In this document: positions 9,790 through 17,605 of the stretch, piece after piece | Layout of the letters: each line of letters starts with the position of its first letter | How positions within the stretch are numbered: position 1 is the first letter of the stretch | Source of the DNA: Planctomycetota bacterium | GTDB taxonomy: Bacteria; Planctomycetota; Planctomycetia; Pirellulales; Pirellulaceae | Assembly (NCBI GenBank): GCA_017303505.1 | Contig: JAFLCP010000015.1 | Coordinates: 1 to 64,000 of the forward strand | DNA length: 64,000 nt | Direction of reading: 5' to 3' | Made by a program: the position numbers and the translations under genes | The notes under the pieces: model-generated | Told to the model about the DNA's origin: nothing | The model's input: the letters and a program-made list of their open reading frames with translations, nothing else | Databases searched by the model: none

Positions 9790-11154
9790 ATGAAAACAGT
9801 TGATGCTGATCCTATCGACCCGAAGTGGGCCTGGGAACCATGGAAACCTGCAACGGACGCACCTTGGGACAAGTCTGCGGTGTACCATCTTTACCGCCGC
9901 GTCGGGTTTGGCATCTCCGCGTCTGCCGCGCAAAAGGCTGTGGATGCCGGTCCAGAAGAAACGCTCAACCAACTCTTTTCAACTTCGACCAGCGAAGAGT
10001 TTGAGACGACTACTGCCGCGATCACCAAATCTGTTTTGGCAGGTGGCAATCTTCGCCAACTCTCGGTGGGCTGGCTGCATCGCATGCTACATACCCCTGC
10101 GCCACTGGTCGAGAAACTGACTCTCTTTTGGCATGGTCATTTTGCGACCGGTGCAGACAAAGTCAACGACATCTACGCTATGCAGCAACAAAACGAAACC
10201 TTGCGTAAACATGCTTTAGGTTCGTTTCCAAACATGGTGCACGAAATTTCTAAAGATCCCGCCATGCTGATCTACCTAGATAGTGCCAACAATCGCAAAG
10301 CCCATCCCAATGAAAACTATGCCCGCGAGTTGATGGAACTTTTCTGCATGGGCGAAGGAAACTACTCTGAAAAGGATGTACAAGAGCTAGCTCGCTGTTT
10401 CACCGGTTGGGAAGTTCGTCGCTTACAATTTCGCTTCAACCGCTTTCAACATGACACAGGAACTAAGACGCTCCTCGGTACGACCGACTTAGAATCGGGT
10501 GAAGAGGCCATCGATGTTGTCCTGAAACATGAGGCCACTCCGAAGTTTATCATCAAGAAGCTTTACAAATTCTTTATTGCAGATGAACCCAATCCATGCG
10601 ATGAATTGCTGGCCCCTCTTGTAACACAGTTCCGTGAAGATCAATTGCAAATTGCACCGGTTGTTCGCCGCATGGTTTCCAGCAACCTGATGTTTTCGGA
10701 ACATAGCCGCAATCGAAAAATTCGCTCGCCGATCGATTGGATGCTCGGCTGGATGAAATCACTCGATGTTAGCGGTAACATGCAAACGCTCTCGGAAGGG
10801 TTGACGCAAATGGGTCAAAGCTTGTATTTCCCACCGAACGTTAAGGGCTGGGATGGAGGTCGAGCGTGGATCAATTCGTCGACGCTCGTCGCGCGAGCCA
10901 ATGCGTTGCATCGGTTGGTGAACGATGGCAACACGCGTTTTGATAAGAAGTCGATGGTTGAATATGCAACATCAGCCAACGTAGCCAAGCCAGAACAATG
11001 GCTCGATTATCTACTGAAAACCAATTTATCAACTGCTGTAACGCCGGCTCAGCGTGAAGCTCTACTGGACTCGGTAAAATCCTACTCCGCAGAACAAGCG
11101 TTAAAAGAAATTGCTTGTCGCGTTGCTACTTGGCCTCAGACACATTTAGCGTGA
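9790..11154 (+). CDS. DUF1800 domain-containing protein
   Basis: 454 residues covering a complete DUF1800 domain. Recognisable family segments are the Y-R-R-V-G-F-G motif near residue 36, L-F-W-H-G-H-F near 115, N-E-N-Y-A-R-E-L-M-E-L-F near 176 and C-F-T-G-W near 204. There is no obvious signal peptide, as is usual for many DUF1800 proteins. It is followed 43 bp later by a second DUF1501 gene. The DUF1800-DUF1501 pair is a widespread two-gene unit in planctomycetes, proteobacteria and others; its biochemical role is not established. Confident family call; function unknown. Confidence 0.93.
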   Translation: MKTVDADPIDPKWAWEPWKPATDAPWDKSAVYHLYRRVGFGISASAAQKAVDAGPEETLNQLFSTSTSEEFETTTAAITKSVLAGGNLRQLSVGWLHRMLHTPAPLVEKLTLFWHGHFATGADKVNDIYAMQQQNETLRKHALGSFPNMVHEISKDPAMLIYLDSANNRKAHPNENYARELMELFCMGEGNYSEKDVQELARCFTGWEVRRLQFRFNRFQHDTGTKTLLGTTDLESGEEAIDVVLKHEATPKFIIKKLYKFFIADEPNPCDELLAPLVTQFREDQLQIAPVVRRMVSSNLMFSEHSRNRKIRSPIDWMLGWMKSLDVSGNMQTLSEGLTQMGQSLYFPPNVKGWDGGRAWINSSTLVARANALHRLVNDGNTRFDKKSMVEYATSANVAKPEQWLDYLLKTNLSTAVTPAQREALLDSVKSYSAEQALKEIACRVATWPQTHLA

Positions 11155-11197
11155 ACCTTTTCGAAACGATGGAATGCCTCTTCGGTTGAATTAAACG

Positions 11198-12466
11198 ATG
11201 AATGCAGTACACCCTTTATTGCGACGACAATTTCTGGAGCGATCCTTATTGGCCGCTAGTGGAATCGGAATCGGTTCTGCTATTTCGCCTCAATGGTTGC
11301 AAGGTGCGGGGCTCACTTTTGGCGATAGCTCGGGGCGAGTGTTGGTTGTAATCCAATTGAGTGGTGGAAACGACGGCCTCAACACGGTTATCCCCGTGAA
11401 CGATCCCGAGTATAAAAAGCGTCGCCCCAAGCTGGCGATTGCCAAAGCAGATGCCCTTTCGATTCCTCAAGACTTGGCCCTGCATCCATCGCTTAAAGGC
11501 GTAGCCAGCTTGCTCGAAGCCGGCCGCTTTATGCTGGTTCAGGGTGTTGGTTATCCAAGCCCCAATCGATCTCATTTTGAATCGATGGATATTTGGCACT
11601 CGTGCACGACCAAAGACAAACGTGGCCGCACAGGTTGGCTTGGCCGTTGGTTAGATCAGCAACAAGAAGCAGACCATAGCAACGAAAATCAAGATTCATT
11701 GGCGCTGCACCTAGGTGCGGAGGTTCAACCGTTTGCCCTGACAGCCCTTAATGTTCAAGTTCCTTCGCTGTCCTCGATCGACCAGTTTCGTTTCAAGGTA
11801 GATACCGATTCGCAGAGAGCGAATAAGACTGACAAGATGGAAAGAGCCCAGACAGATGGGGCCCAGGCGAAAGGGGACAACAATGCCTTGCTCGATTTTG
11901 TGGCCGGCACGACAGAATCAGCCGTTACGGCCAGCAGCCGTATCGAAAAAGCCCTGAAACAATCTTCCGCTGGGGGCGAGTTCCCAGACTCACAACTCGG
12001 ACAAAAACTACAAGTCATTGCGCGTTTGATCAAAGCTGGCTTACAAACCTCTGTCTATTATGTCACGCTCGATGGATTTGACACTCATTCGCAGCAACCT
12101 GCCGCCCATGCAGCGTTGCTCAATCAATGGTCCGAAGCCTTGACCGCTTTTGTCAAATACTTAGAGAGTTCGGGCGATTTGGATCGAACATTGGTGATGA
12201 CATTCAGCGAATTCGGACGTCGTGTGGCGGAGAACGCCAGCGATGGCACCGATCATGGTGCGGCAGCCCCCATGTTCTTTGCCGGTGCTAAGCTAGATCA
12301 GCCAATCGTGGGCAAACATCCAAGCCTTACCGATTTGGACGATGGCGATTTGAAGCATCATACTGACTTCCGTTCCGTCTATGCAGCGGTGCTCGAACAA
12401 TGGCTCAAGACTCCTGCGGAACCAACGTTGGGTGGAGAATTTGCAAGCCTGAAATTGTTCGGTTAA
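11198..12466 (+). CDS. DUF1501 domain-containing protein (partner of DUF1800)
   Basis: 422 residues. An Arg-Arg-Gln-Phe-Leu-Glu motif at about residue 9-14 followed by a hydrophobic stretch indicates Tat export. DUF1501 landmarks are L-S-G-G-N-D-G-L-N-T near 55, H-P-S-L near 98, D-G-F-D-T-H near 290 and F-S-E-F-G-R-R near 340. This subgroup (short, with the N-D-G-L-N-T signature) is the one normally paired with DUF1800, in contrast to the DUF1501 paralogues at 4808 and 25726, which pair with DUF1549. The middle (about residues 195-235) is a Lys/Asp/Gln-rich low-complexity insertion. Confidence 0.92.
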   Translation: MNAVHPLLRRQFLERSLLAASGIGIGSAISPQWLQGAGLTFGDSSGRVLVVIQLSGGNDGLNTVIPVNDPEYKKRRPKLAIAKADALSIPQDLALHPSLKGVASLLEAGRFMLVQGVGYPSPNRSHFESMDIWHSCTTKDKRGRTGWLGRWLDQQQEADHSNENQDSLALHLGAEVQPFALTALNVQVPSLSSIDQFRFKVDTDSQRANKTDKMERAQTDGAQAKGDNNALLDFVAGTTESAVTASSRIEKALKQSSAGGEFPDSQLGQKLQVIARLIKAGLQTSVYYVTLDGFDTHSQQPAAHAALLNQWSEALTAFVKYLESSGDLDRTLVMTFSEFGRRVAENASDGTDHGAAAPMFFAGAKLDQPIVGKHPSLTDLDDGDLKHHTDFRSVYAAVLEQWLKTPAEPTLGGEFASLKLFG

Positions 12467-12506
12467 CGACTGACCGCACCGAATGTTGAGAGCTGGAGAT
12501 ACGCCG

Positions 12507-12785
12507 ATGAAATATTTTCTGCTGTTTTACGAGGCGGGGGCGGACTATGCAGAACGCCGGCAACCCTATCGCGCCGAACATCTGCAATATGGCCAAGCTG
12601 CAGTGGAACGAGGCGAGATGATCTTGGGTGGCGCTTATGGTGACCAAGTCGATGGAGCCGTGTTGGTCTTTGTAGGCGACTCCGCTGAAGTCGCTGAGAA
12701 CTTTGCCAAGAACGATCCGTATGTAAAAAACAGCGTCATTCAACGCTGGTGGGTTCGCCCCTGGACGGTGGTGCTAAAGAAATAG
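12507..12785 (+). CDS. YCII-related domain protein
   Basis: 92 residues forming one YCII-like (ferredoxin-fold) domain. The N-terminal M-K-Y-F-L-L-F-Y-E strand, the R-x-x-H-L-x-Y-G-x-x-A-x-x-x-G helix and the 'D-P-Y-V' segment fit this family, whose members include chlorophenol-degradation and other small enzymes. The start at 12507 is preferred over 12483 because it begins exactly with the domain and has a GGAG eight bases upstream. It closely follows the DUF1501 gene on the same strand and may be transcribed with it. Specific function unknown. Confidence 0.85.
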   Translation: MKYFLLFYEAGADYAERRQPYRAEHLQYGQAAVERGEMILGGAYGDQVDGAVLVFVGDSAEVAENFAKNDPYVKNSVIQRWWVRPWTVVLKK

Positions 12786-12852
12786 TGGGGGCGCAGAAGA
12801 GTTCGTTCTTTAACGCGTCAAGTTAGTACGACGTTTCTCGCATCCCTTGCCA

Positions 12853-13071
12853 TCACCCTTCAAGTAAGTCGTTTTTGTCGCTTATCGGCTCACCATTGCT
12901 ATTGAGCTTTCCCAGACGTTTAGCGTTCCTCAAAGCACGTTCCAATTCACGCAGTTCATCAACGACATCGAGCCTACGAGAGATAGCTGCGGCGGTCATG
13001 TCCGTTCCGGAATTTCGTGACCGTTCTTTGGCATTACTTACATGTTTGTTTGAGGGTAACTCTCGATTCAT
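12853..13071 (-). CDS. Small helical protein paired with a nucleotidyltransferase
   Basis: 72 residues, charged and predicted helical in the centre (a D-E-L-R-E-L-E-R-A-L-R-N-A-K-R segment). No membrane segment, cysteine motif or HEPN RxxxxH signature is visible. It begins 18 bp after the stop of the nucleotidyltransferase gene, on the same strand, so the two are probably co-transcribed. The pairing resembles toxin-antitoxin or NTase-partner modules, but the protein is not recognised and no function is assigned. Confidence 0.55.
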   Translation of the reverse strand: MNRELPSNKHVSNAKERSRNSGTDMTAAAISRRLDVVDELRELERALRNAKRLGKLNSNGEPISDKNDLLEG

Positions 13072-13089
13072 CGTTTTGTGGGTTATCGA

Positions 13090-13560
13090 TTATGGGGTGC
13101 CCAGATTCCGTAAAGCTGTGATATCGGCTAAGACCTGTGGCCTACCTGATGCTTCCTTCATGCGGATTAAACCAGCTTTGGAAACAACCTTTACGGTTTG
13201 GCCGTCAAGCTCGATCAACTCCCTATCTGCCCAAACGCCCTGAAATACGGGTGCTACAAGCAAAAGATCAATTGTAACAAGATCGCTTCCAAATGCACGT
13301 GATGTCCGATACATCCTGTTTTCGGTAGATGTTCCTTGATTAAAGTAAAACAATCCTGACTCCAAATCATATTCAATCTTGGCAAGCTCCGATTTGGCTT
13401 GTACCAATTGTTCCGAGAGAATCAAGAAATCGATATTTTTTGTGAATCTAGGATAGCCATGTATGGCAACCGCTAGGCCGCCGCAAATTGCGTAGTCAAT
13501 TTTCGCATCCTCGAAACAACGCGCTATTCGCAATAACTCATCTTTAAGCTTCATGCTCAC
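13090..13560 (-). CDS. Nucleotidyltransferase-fold protein (AbiEii/DUF6036-like), altered metal site
   Basis: 156 residues with the minimal nucleotidyltransferase layout: G-G-L-A at about 27-30, H-G-Y-P-R-F-T-K at 34-41, an acidic position N42-I-D44 and a third acidic residue D98. In relatives the first position is normally Asp (D-x-D); here codon 42 is AAT, giving Asn. The C-terminal L-A-D-I at about 144-147 matches the usual 'G-R-P-x-D-L-A-D-I' tail except that the Asp is Val. An AAAGG precedes the ATG at 13560. Members of this fold act as toxins, antitoxins or antibiotic-modifying enzymes; the substitutions suggest reduced or changed catalysis. It is followed by a 72-residue partner gene. 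Confidence 0.75.
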   Translation of the reverse strand: MSMKLKDELLRIARCFEDAKIDYAICGGLAVAIHGYPRFTKNIDFLILSEQLVQAKSELAKIEYDLESGLFYFNQGTSTENRMYRTSRAFGSDLVTIDLLLVAPVFQGVWADRELIELDGQTVKVVSKAGLIRMKEASGRPQVLADITALRNLGTP

Positions 13561-13577
13561 AACCTTTGTTTCACGCT

Positions 13578-14858
13578 TTACCCTGGATACTTTGGGGAAC
13601 GCTTTTCGGTAAAGGCCGCAATACCTTCTTTTGCGTCGGGCAATTCAAGACAACGGATATAGGCAGCAGTGTCCGCCAAGAATGCCGATTTGGGTTGCAA
13701 GCCTTCATCAGCGTGCACTAGCTTTTTCGTTTCACGCATCGCCTGTGCGGGGAGCTTCAATAACTGCTCGCCCCATTTCTCGGCTGCGACCAGCACTTGG
13801 CCTTTCGGAACCAGTTTGTGAACGAGCCCATACTCTAGTGCTTTCTGAGCATTGATCGGTTGCCCTGTCAAACACATTTCCATCGCTCGTGTCTTACCAA
13901 CAAGCGAGGTTAGCTGGGCGATACCATAACCGGGAGGCCAACCGAGTAAAATCTCGGGCATACCAAATTGGGCGCTGTGCGCCGCAACTTTCAAATCACA
14001 TGCACTGGCCAGTACACATCCCGCTCCGTAAGCCAAGCCATTAACTGCCGCAATGAAAATTTGCGGCAACTGTTCCCAGGCGAGGTACATCCGCGCTTGT
14101 CGATAACTCAACTCTTGCGCGACAGATAGATCTAGTGTGCCAACTTCTTTCACATCATCGCCGGCACAAAATGCATCACCTGCACCAGTCACTATCACCA
14201 CGCGAATAGCTGGCGTTGATGCAAGATAGTTATTGAGCACTTCCCAATCTGCAGTCATCTGTTGATTGACCGCATTGAGTTTCTGGGGACGATTGAGAAT
14301 CACTTTGAGAACGGCACCTCGTTGCTGAAGTTGCAACGTGCTTAGTGAAGGTAGTGTCATGGCGGTACTCGCAGAAACGGCTGCTGATGAAGACTTCGCT
14401 GGTTCTTGAGCCAAGTTTTGTTTCGTTTGCATTTTGGCTGCGACCTTTTCCAGAAGCACCACCGCTCTTCGATGCGTACCGCGGCCGATCATTTCATGCG
14501 CATCGTAGGCAGTGATTTCAAAATCGATCAATCGTTTATCGATGTGGGTGACTTTGGCAACCGCTCGTACCTGAGAGCCCAGCGGTGTACCAGCGAGGTG
14601 TTCGATATTCACCGCTGCACCGACTGATTCCTCGCCAGGATCCAAAAACGGTTCGATGGCCCGCCGAGCCGCCCGCTCCATCATCAATATCATGTTCGGT
14701 GTAGAAAAGACAGCTACCGAATGATCGGGAATGGGCTTACCCGACAACAACCAATCTTTACCAACACTTGGGGGTGGGTACCCAAGATGGATAACGTGCT
14801 CTGCGGTAACCTGCCACTGCAGTTCTGCTTGACTACCGACAACCAAACCGGGACGCAT
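13578..14858 (-). CDS. Hotdog thioesterase (FlK-like) fused to enoyl-CoA hydratase/isomerase domain
   Basis: About 426 residues from an ATG at 14858; a longer frame from 15005 adds 49 residues that do not resemble either domain. Numbering by the longer frame, residues 50-195 match fluoroacetyl-CoA thioesterase: a conserved Thr102, Glu110 and His136 correspond to the FlK catalytic triad. After a linker (about 195-222), residues 223-475 are a crotonase. The oxyanion loop (G-D-A-F-C-A-G-D-D) is present. The first catalytic Glu of canonical enoyl-CoA hydratase, in G-G-G-C-E-L, is Val here (G-A-G-C-V-L), while the second (M-P-E-I-L-L-G) remains. It probably acts on an acyl-CoA, but not as a standard hydratase. 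Confidence 0.85.
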   Translation of the reverse strand: MRPGLVVGSQAELQWQVTAEHVIHLGYPPPSVGKDWLLSGKPIPDHSVAVFSTPNMILMMERAARRAIEPFLDPGEESVGAAVNIEHLAGTPLGSQVRAVAKVTHIDKRLIDFEITAYDAHEMIGRGTHRRAVVLLEKVAAKMQTKQNLAQEPAKSSSAAVSASTAMTLPSLSTLQLQQRGAVLKVILNRPQKLNAVNQQMTADWEVLNNYLASTPAIRVVIVTGAGDAFCAGDDVKEVGTLDLSVAQELSYRQARMYLAWEQLPQIFIAAVNGLAYGAGCVLASACDLKVAAHSAQFGMPEILLGWPPGYGIAQLTSLVGKTRAMEMCLTGQPINAQKALEYGLVHKLVPKGQVLVAAEKWGEQLLKLPAQAMRETKKLVHADEGLQPKSAFLADTAAYIRCLELPDAKEGIAAFTEKRSPKYPG

Positions 14859-15310
14859 AGAAATGTGGGCTTTGCTCGTGGGAAGTGTGAGGGGCGAGAC
14901 GCTCGACAATGATCCTTGCCCCAAAAGTATAACTCGAATCGGATACCGCAGGAGAGTTGGCTGAGCCTTTCTGGCACATCCCACCTCCACGTAGGGAAAA
15001 TCCACCCGCTTTCGCCCGTTTTTTTGCCGAAAATCGGGGGCAAAATCGACCGATTTTCGGCTCCACCAAACGTTCAGTCGAATTCCGTCCGAATCGAAAG
15101 CGATTGCAGCCTGAATGGGCTGGTCAACATTCTATAATTGGTTATTCCTATGCGGGGAGTTGCGGTTAGCTCCGGTTGGTTGCCCTTCGCCTATTTCCCG
15201 AGGCTTGGGCCGACGTCGATCGAGCTTTTCGCAAACGACTCGCACGACGATTCCTGCCTGAATTTTCATCAGGCCTATGTTCTTGACCGACTGCAGAAAG
15301 GGTTGACTTC
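14859..15310. other. Divergent intergenic region with TATAAT
   Basis: About 450 bp between the thioesterase/crotonase gene and the cytochrome peroxidase gene (less if the former begins at 15005). A TATAAT lies at 15133-15138 without a clear -35 hexamer. No convincing coding frame. It probably carries the promoters of both genes. Confidence 0.4.
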
Positions 15311-16534
15311 ATGAAATTCCGCTGGCTGGCATTACTGCTGACTCTGGGTGTGAGCAACATCGCACAAGCGGCTGATCCGGTTGAGTTGGGCAAAGCCAAC
15401 TTGACTTCGGGGATTCCTGGCAAAGGACCGTTGACGATTAAAGAAATCGAAACATGGTTGGCCAATCCAAAGAACCATGAGCCTCTTTCAGTAAAGCTCC
15501 CTGGAAGCCTGGAAGCTGGTAAAGATGCGATTTACATTCCTGAAGATAATCCTTTGACCTTGGCCAAAATTGAATTAGGTCGACAACTCTATTTCGATCG
15601 TCGCTTTTCGGCTGGCAACGAAGTGAGCTGTGCCGATTGTCACCATCCAAATTTTGGCTACGCCAAAGACACACAATTTGGCGTTGGCATCAAAGGTCAA
15701 ACAGGCAATCGTAATTCGCCAACTTCTTTCAATCGCATCATCAGCAAGGCTCAGTTCTGGGATGGTCGAGCTGGATCGTTGGAAGAGCAAGCTGTCGGCC
15801 CAATCGCTAACCCAATCGAAATGGGCTTCACTCACGACAAAGCTGTGGCGTTGATCAAAGCAACTCCTGGCTACAAAATGCAGTTTGTAAAGATCTTCGG
15901 GCGTGAACCGAATATTGACGACGTTGGTCGAGCCATCGCTTCTTTCGAACGTACTGTGGTAACTGGCGAAAGTCCCTATGATCCTTACGAGCGATTGCGA
16001 CGCCTGGAAGAAACCTTCGCCGATGATTTAGAAGATCTTGAAGCTCTGAAGGAAGACAACGAAGAGCTCTATACTCGCTACACTGAAGCTAAGAAAGCAG
16101 CGGAAGCAAACCCGATGAGCGAGTCGGCCAAACGTGGTCGTGATTTGTTCTTTAGCACCAAGAGCAATTGCTCGGCTTGCCACGTTGGCGTGAACTTCAC
16201 CGACGAACTTTATCATAACTTGGGCGTTGGCATGGACCAGAAAGAACCTGATGTAGGTCGCTTTGCCGTCACCAAAGAAGAGAAAGATACAGGTGCCTTC
16301 AAAACACCATCGCTACGCAACATCGCACAAACGGCCCCTTACATGCACGATGGTAGCCAGAAGACTTTAATGGAAGTCGTTGAATGGTATGCCAAGGGTG
16401 GCCATCCCAATAAGCACTTGAGTGAGAAGATCAAGAAATTGGATCTGACCGAACAAGATAAGAAAGACTTAGTGGCATTCATGGAGTCGTTGACGGGTCC
16501 GCTTCCCAAAGTTGAAACTGAACGTCTCCCCTAA
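15311..16534 (+). CDS. Periplasmic diheme cytochrome c peroxidase/MauG family protein
   Basis: 407 residues. A signal peptide (1-20) exports it to the periplasm. Heme c sites are C107-A-D-C110-H111 and C287-S-A-C290-H291, and a Y-M-H-D-G segment with Met345 follows in the C-terminal heme domain, as in bacterial cytochrome c peroxidases that reduce hydrogen peroxide or in MauG relatives that oxidise protein substrates. Residues about 225-272 between the domains form an unusual charged, predicted coiled-coil insertion rich in Glu and Lys. A perfect-stem terminator follows the stop. Whether it is a peroxidase or a MauG-type oxidase cannot be decided here. Confidence 0.92.
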   Translation: MKFRWLALLLTLGVSNIAQAADPVELGKANLTSGIPGKGPLTIKEIETWLANPKNHEPLSVKLPGSLEAGKDAIYIPEDNPLTLAKIELGRQLYFDRRFSAGNEVSCADCHHPNFGYAKDTQFGVGIKGQTGNRNSPTSFNRIISKAQFWDGRAGSLEEQAVGPIANPIEMGFTHDKAVALIKATPGYKMQFVKIFGREPNIDDVGRAIASFERTVVTGESPYDPYERLRRLEETFADDLEDLEALKEDNEELYTRYTEAKKAAEANPMSESAKRGRDLFFSTKSNCSACHVGVNFTDELYHNLGVGMDQKEPDVGRFAVTKEEKDTGAFKTPSLRNIAQTAPYMHDGSQKTLMEVVEWYAKGGHPNKHLSEKIKKLDLTEQDKKDLVAFMESLTGPLPKVETERLP

Positions 16535-16612
16535 CTCGCACAGCGTTACTGGATGTCAAGCGAACGAATTGGGTAGAGATAGAACATGCCAGTAAAGGCA
16601 TTGAATTACCAG

Positions 16613-16650
16613 CGAAGAAATGGGGAGTACCCATTTCTTCGTTCGTTTTT
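16613..16650 (+). terminator. Rho-independent terminator after peroxidase gene
   Basis: A perfect 12-bp stem (16613-16624 with 16630-16641), five-base loop, followed by a T-rich run ending in TTTTT at 16646-16650. It lies 79 bp after the peroxidase stop and should end that transcript. Confidence 0.85.
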
Positions 16651-16709
16651 GTAGGGCTAAAATGGGACATTGCCCAGCGGTGTTTGCAAAGCGACGAGCG
16701 ATACGATTA

Positions 16710-17126
16710 CGATTACCGCTGAGCTGAGTAAGAAGTACGAGCTACGAAGAACCTCCAACTGCCGAAACTTTTCGCGGTAGAGTGCGTAGCTCCTACGTCG
16801 TAATTCGTAAATCGTCGTCATAATTCGTGCTCGATTCTCCGGAATTCGCAGCCGATCACGAGGACGATTACGATTACCGCTGAGCTGAGTACGAAGTACG
16901 AGCTACGAAAAACCTCCAGCCGCCGAAACTTTTCGCGGTAGAGTGCGTAGCTCCTACGTCGTAATTCGTAAATCGTCGTCGTAATTCGTGCTCGATTCGC
17001 CGCAACTCGCAACCGATCACGAGGACGAGGACGATCACGATTACCGCTGAGCTGAGTACGAAGGACGAGCTACGAAAAACCTCCAGCCGCCGAAACTTTT
17101 CGCGGTAGAGTGCGTAGCTCCTACGA
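16710..17126. repeat. Tandem palindromic repeat, three copies of about 165 bp
   Basis: Three tandem copies start at 16710, 16871 and 17038 (periods 161 and 167 bp). Each contains an imperfect inverted repeat of 18-base arms (16 of 18 match; in copy 2 at 16890-16907 and 16946-16963) enclosing a conserved core with a smaller C-C-G-C-C-G-A-A-A/T-T-T-C-G-C-G-G hairpin. The third copy is cut short after the right arm. No protein is encoded. A further copy lies at 58330-58422. It looks like a REP/MITE-like dispersed element, not a known insertion sequence. Confidence 0.85.
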
Positions 17127-17190
17127 AGTCCACTGCCTAATCATGGCCGTGATGGAACCAAAATGAACAATAGAGTAAAGGATCAAAAGC

Positions 17191-17544
17191 GTGGACCCAT
17201 CCGAACTCCAACAAGCAGCAAATCAACTAGGCATCCACACTATTCAACGCCACATCTTTTTATGTTGCGATCAAACGAAGCCAAAGTGTTGCGATAAAGA
17301 AGAATCGCTGGTTGCCTGGGAATATCTAAAACTTCGCTTGAAAGAACTTAAGTTGGCAGGGCAGGGGGGCATATTTCGCACCAAAGCCAATTGTTTGCAA
17401 CTCTGCCTGTATGGCCCCGTAGCTGTCGTGTATCCCGAGGGAATTTGGTATCACTCCTGCCGCCCCGAAGTCTTGGAACGCATTATCCAAGAACATCTCA
17501 TTGGGGGACAGGTTGTTGCGGAATATGTGATTAGTAGGGGGTAG
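17191..17544 (+). CDS. Thioredoxin-like [2Fe-2S] ferredoxin
   Basis: 117 residues with a GTG start and an AAAGGA ribosome-binding site eight bases upstream. Cysteines at 25/26, 33/34, 68 and 72 give the C-x(8)-C...C-x(3)-C pattern of thioredoxin-fold (2Fe-2S) ferredoxins, including the (2Fe-2S) domain found in hydrogenase subunits and stand-alone proteins. It probably carries electrons in the cytoplasm; the partner is unknown. The stop codon overlaps the heptamer repeat, and the last residues (V-I-S-R-G) are encoded by the element's start. Confidence 0.85.
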   Translation: MDPSELQQAANQLGIHTIQRHIFLCCDQTKPKCCDKEESLVAWEYLKLRLKELKLAGQGGIFRTKANCLQLCLYGPVAVVYPEGIWYHSCRPEVLERIIQEHLIGGQVVAEYVISRG

Positions 17545-17605
17545 TGTTCAGTTTTCAGTGTTCAGTTTTCAGTTTTCAGTGCTCAAGTCTCATGCCTCAT
17601 GTTTC
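17543..17605. repeat. Heptamer tandem repeat at convergent gene ends
   Basis: Nine seven-base units of consensus AGTKTTC/ATGYCTC run from 17543 to 17605, between the converging ferredoxin and dimethylformamidase-like genes. The first six fit AGTGTTC or AGTTTTC closely; the last three are degenerate and encode the C-terminus of the minus-strand protein. A 20-bp sequence at 17533-17552 is almost identical to 53487-53506 (other strand), where a similar heptamer array lies. Confidence 0.85.

Noticed and set aside
13578-15005. Start at 15005 for the thioesterase-crotonase fusion
   Set aside because: The 49 extra residues have no similarity to the FlK start, which begins at the ATG at 14858; kept only as an alternative.
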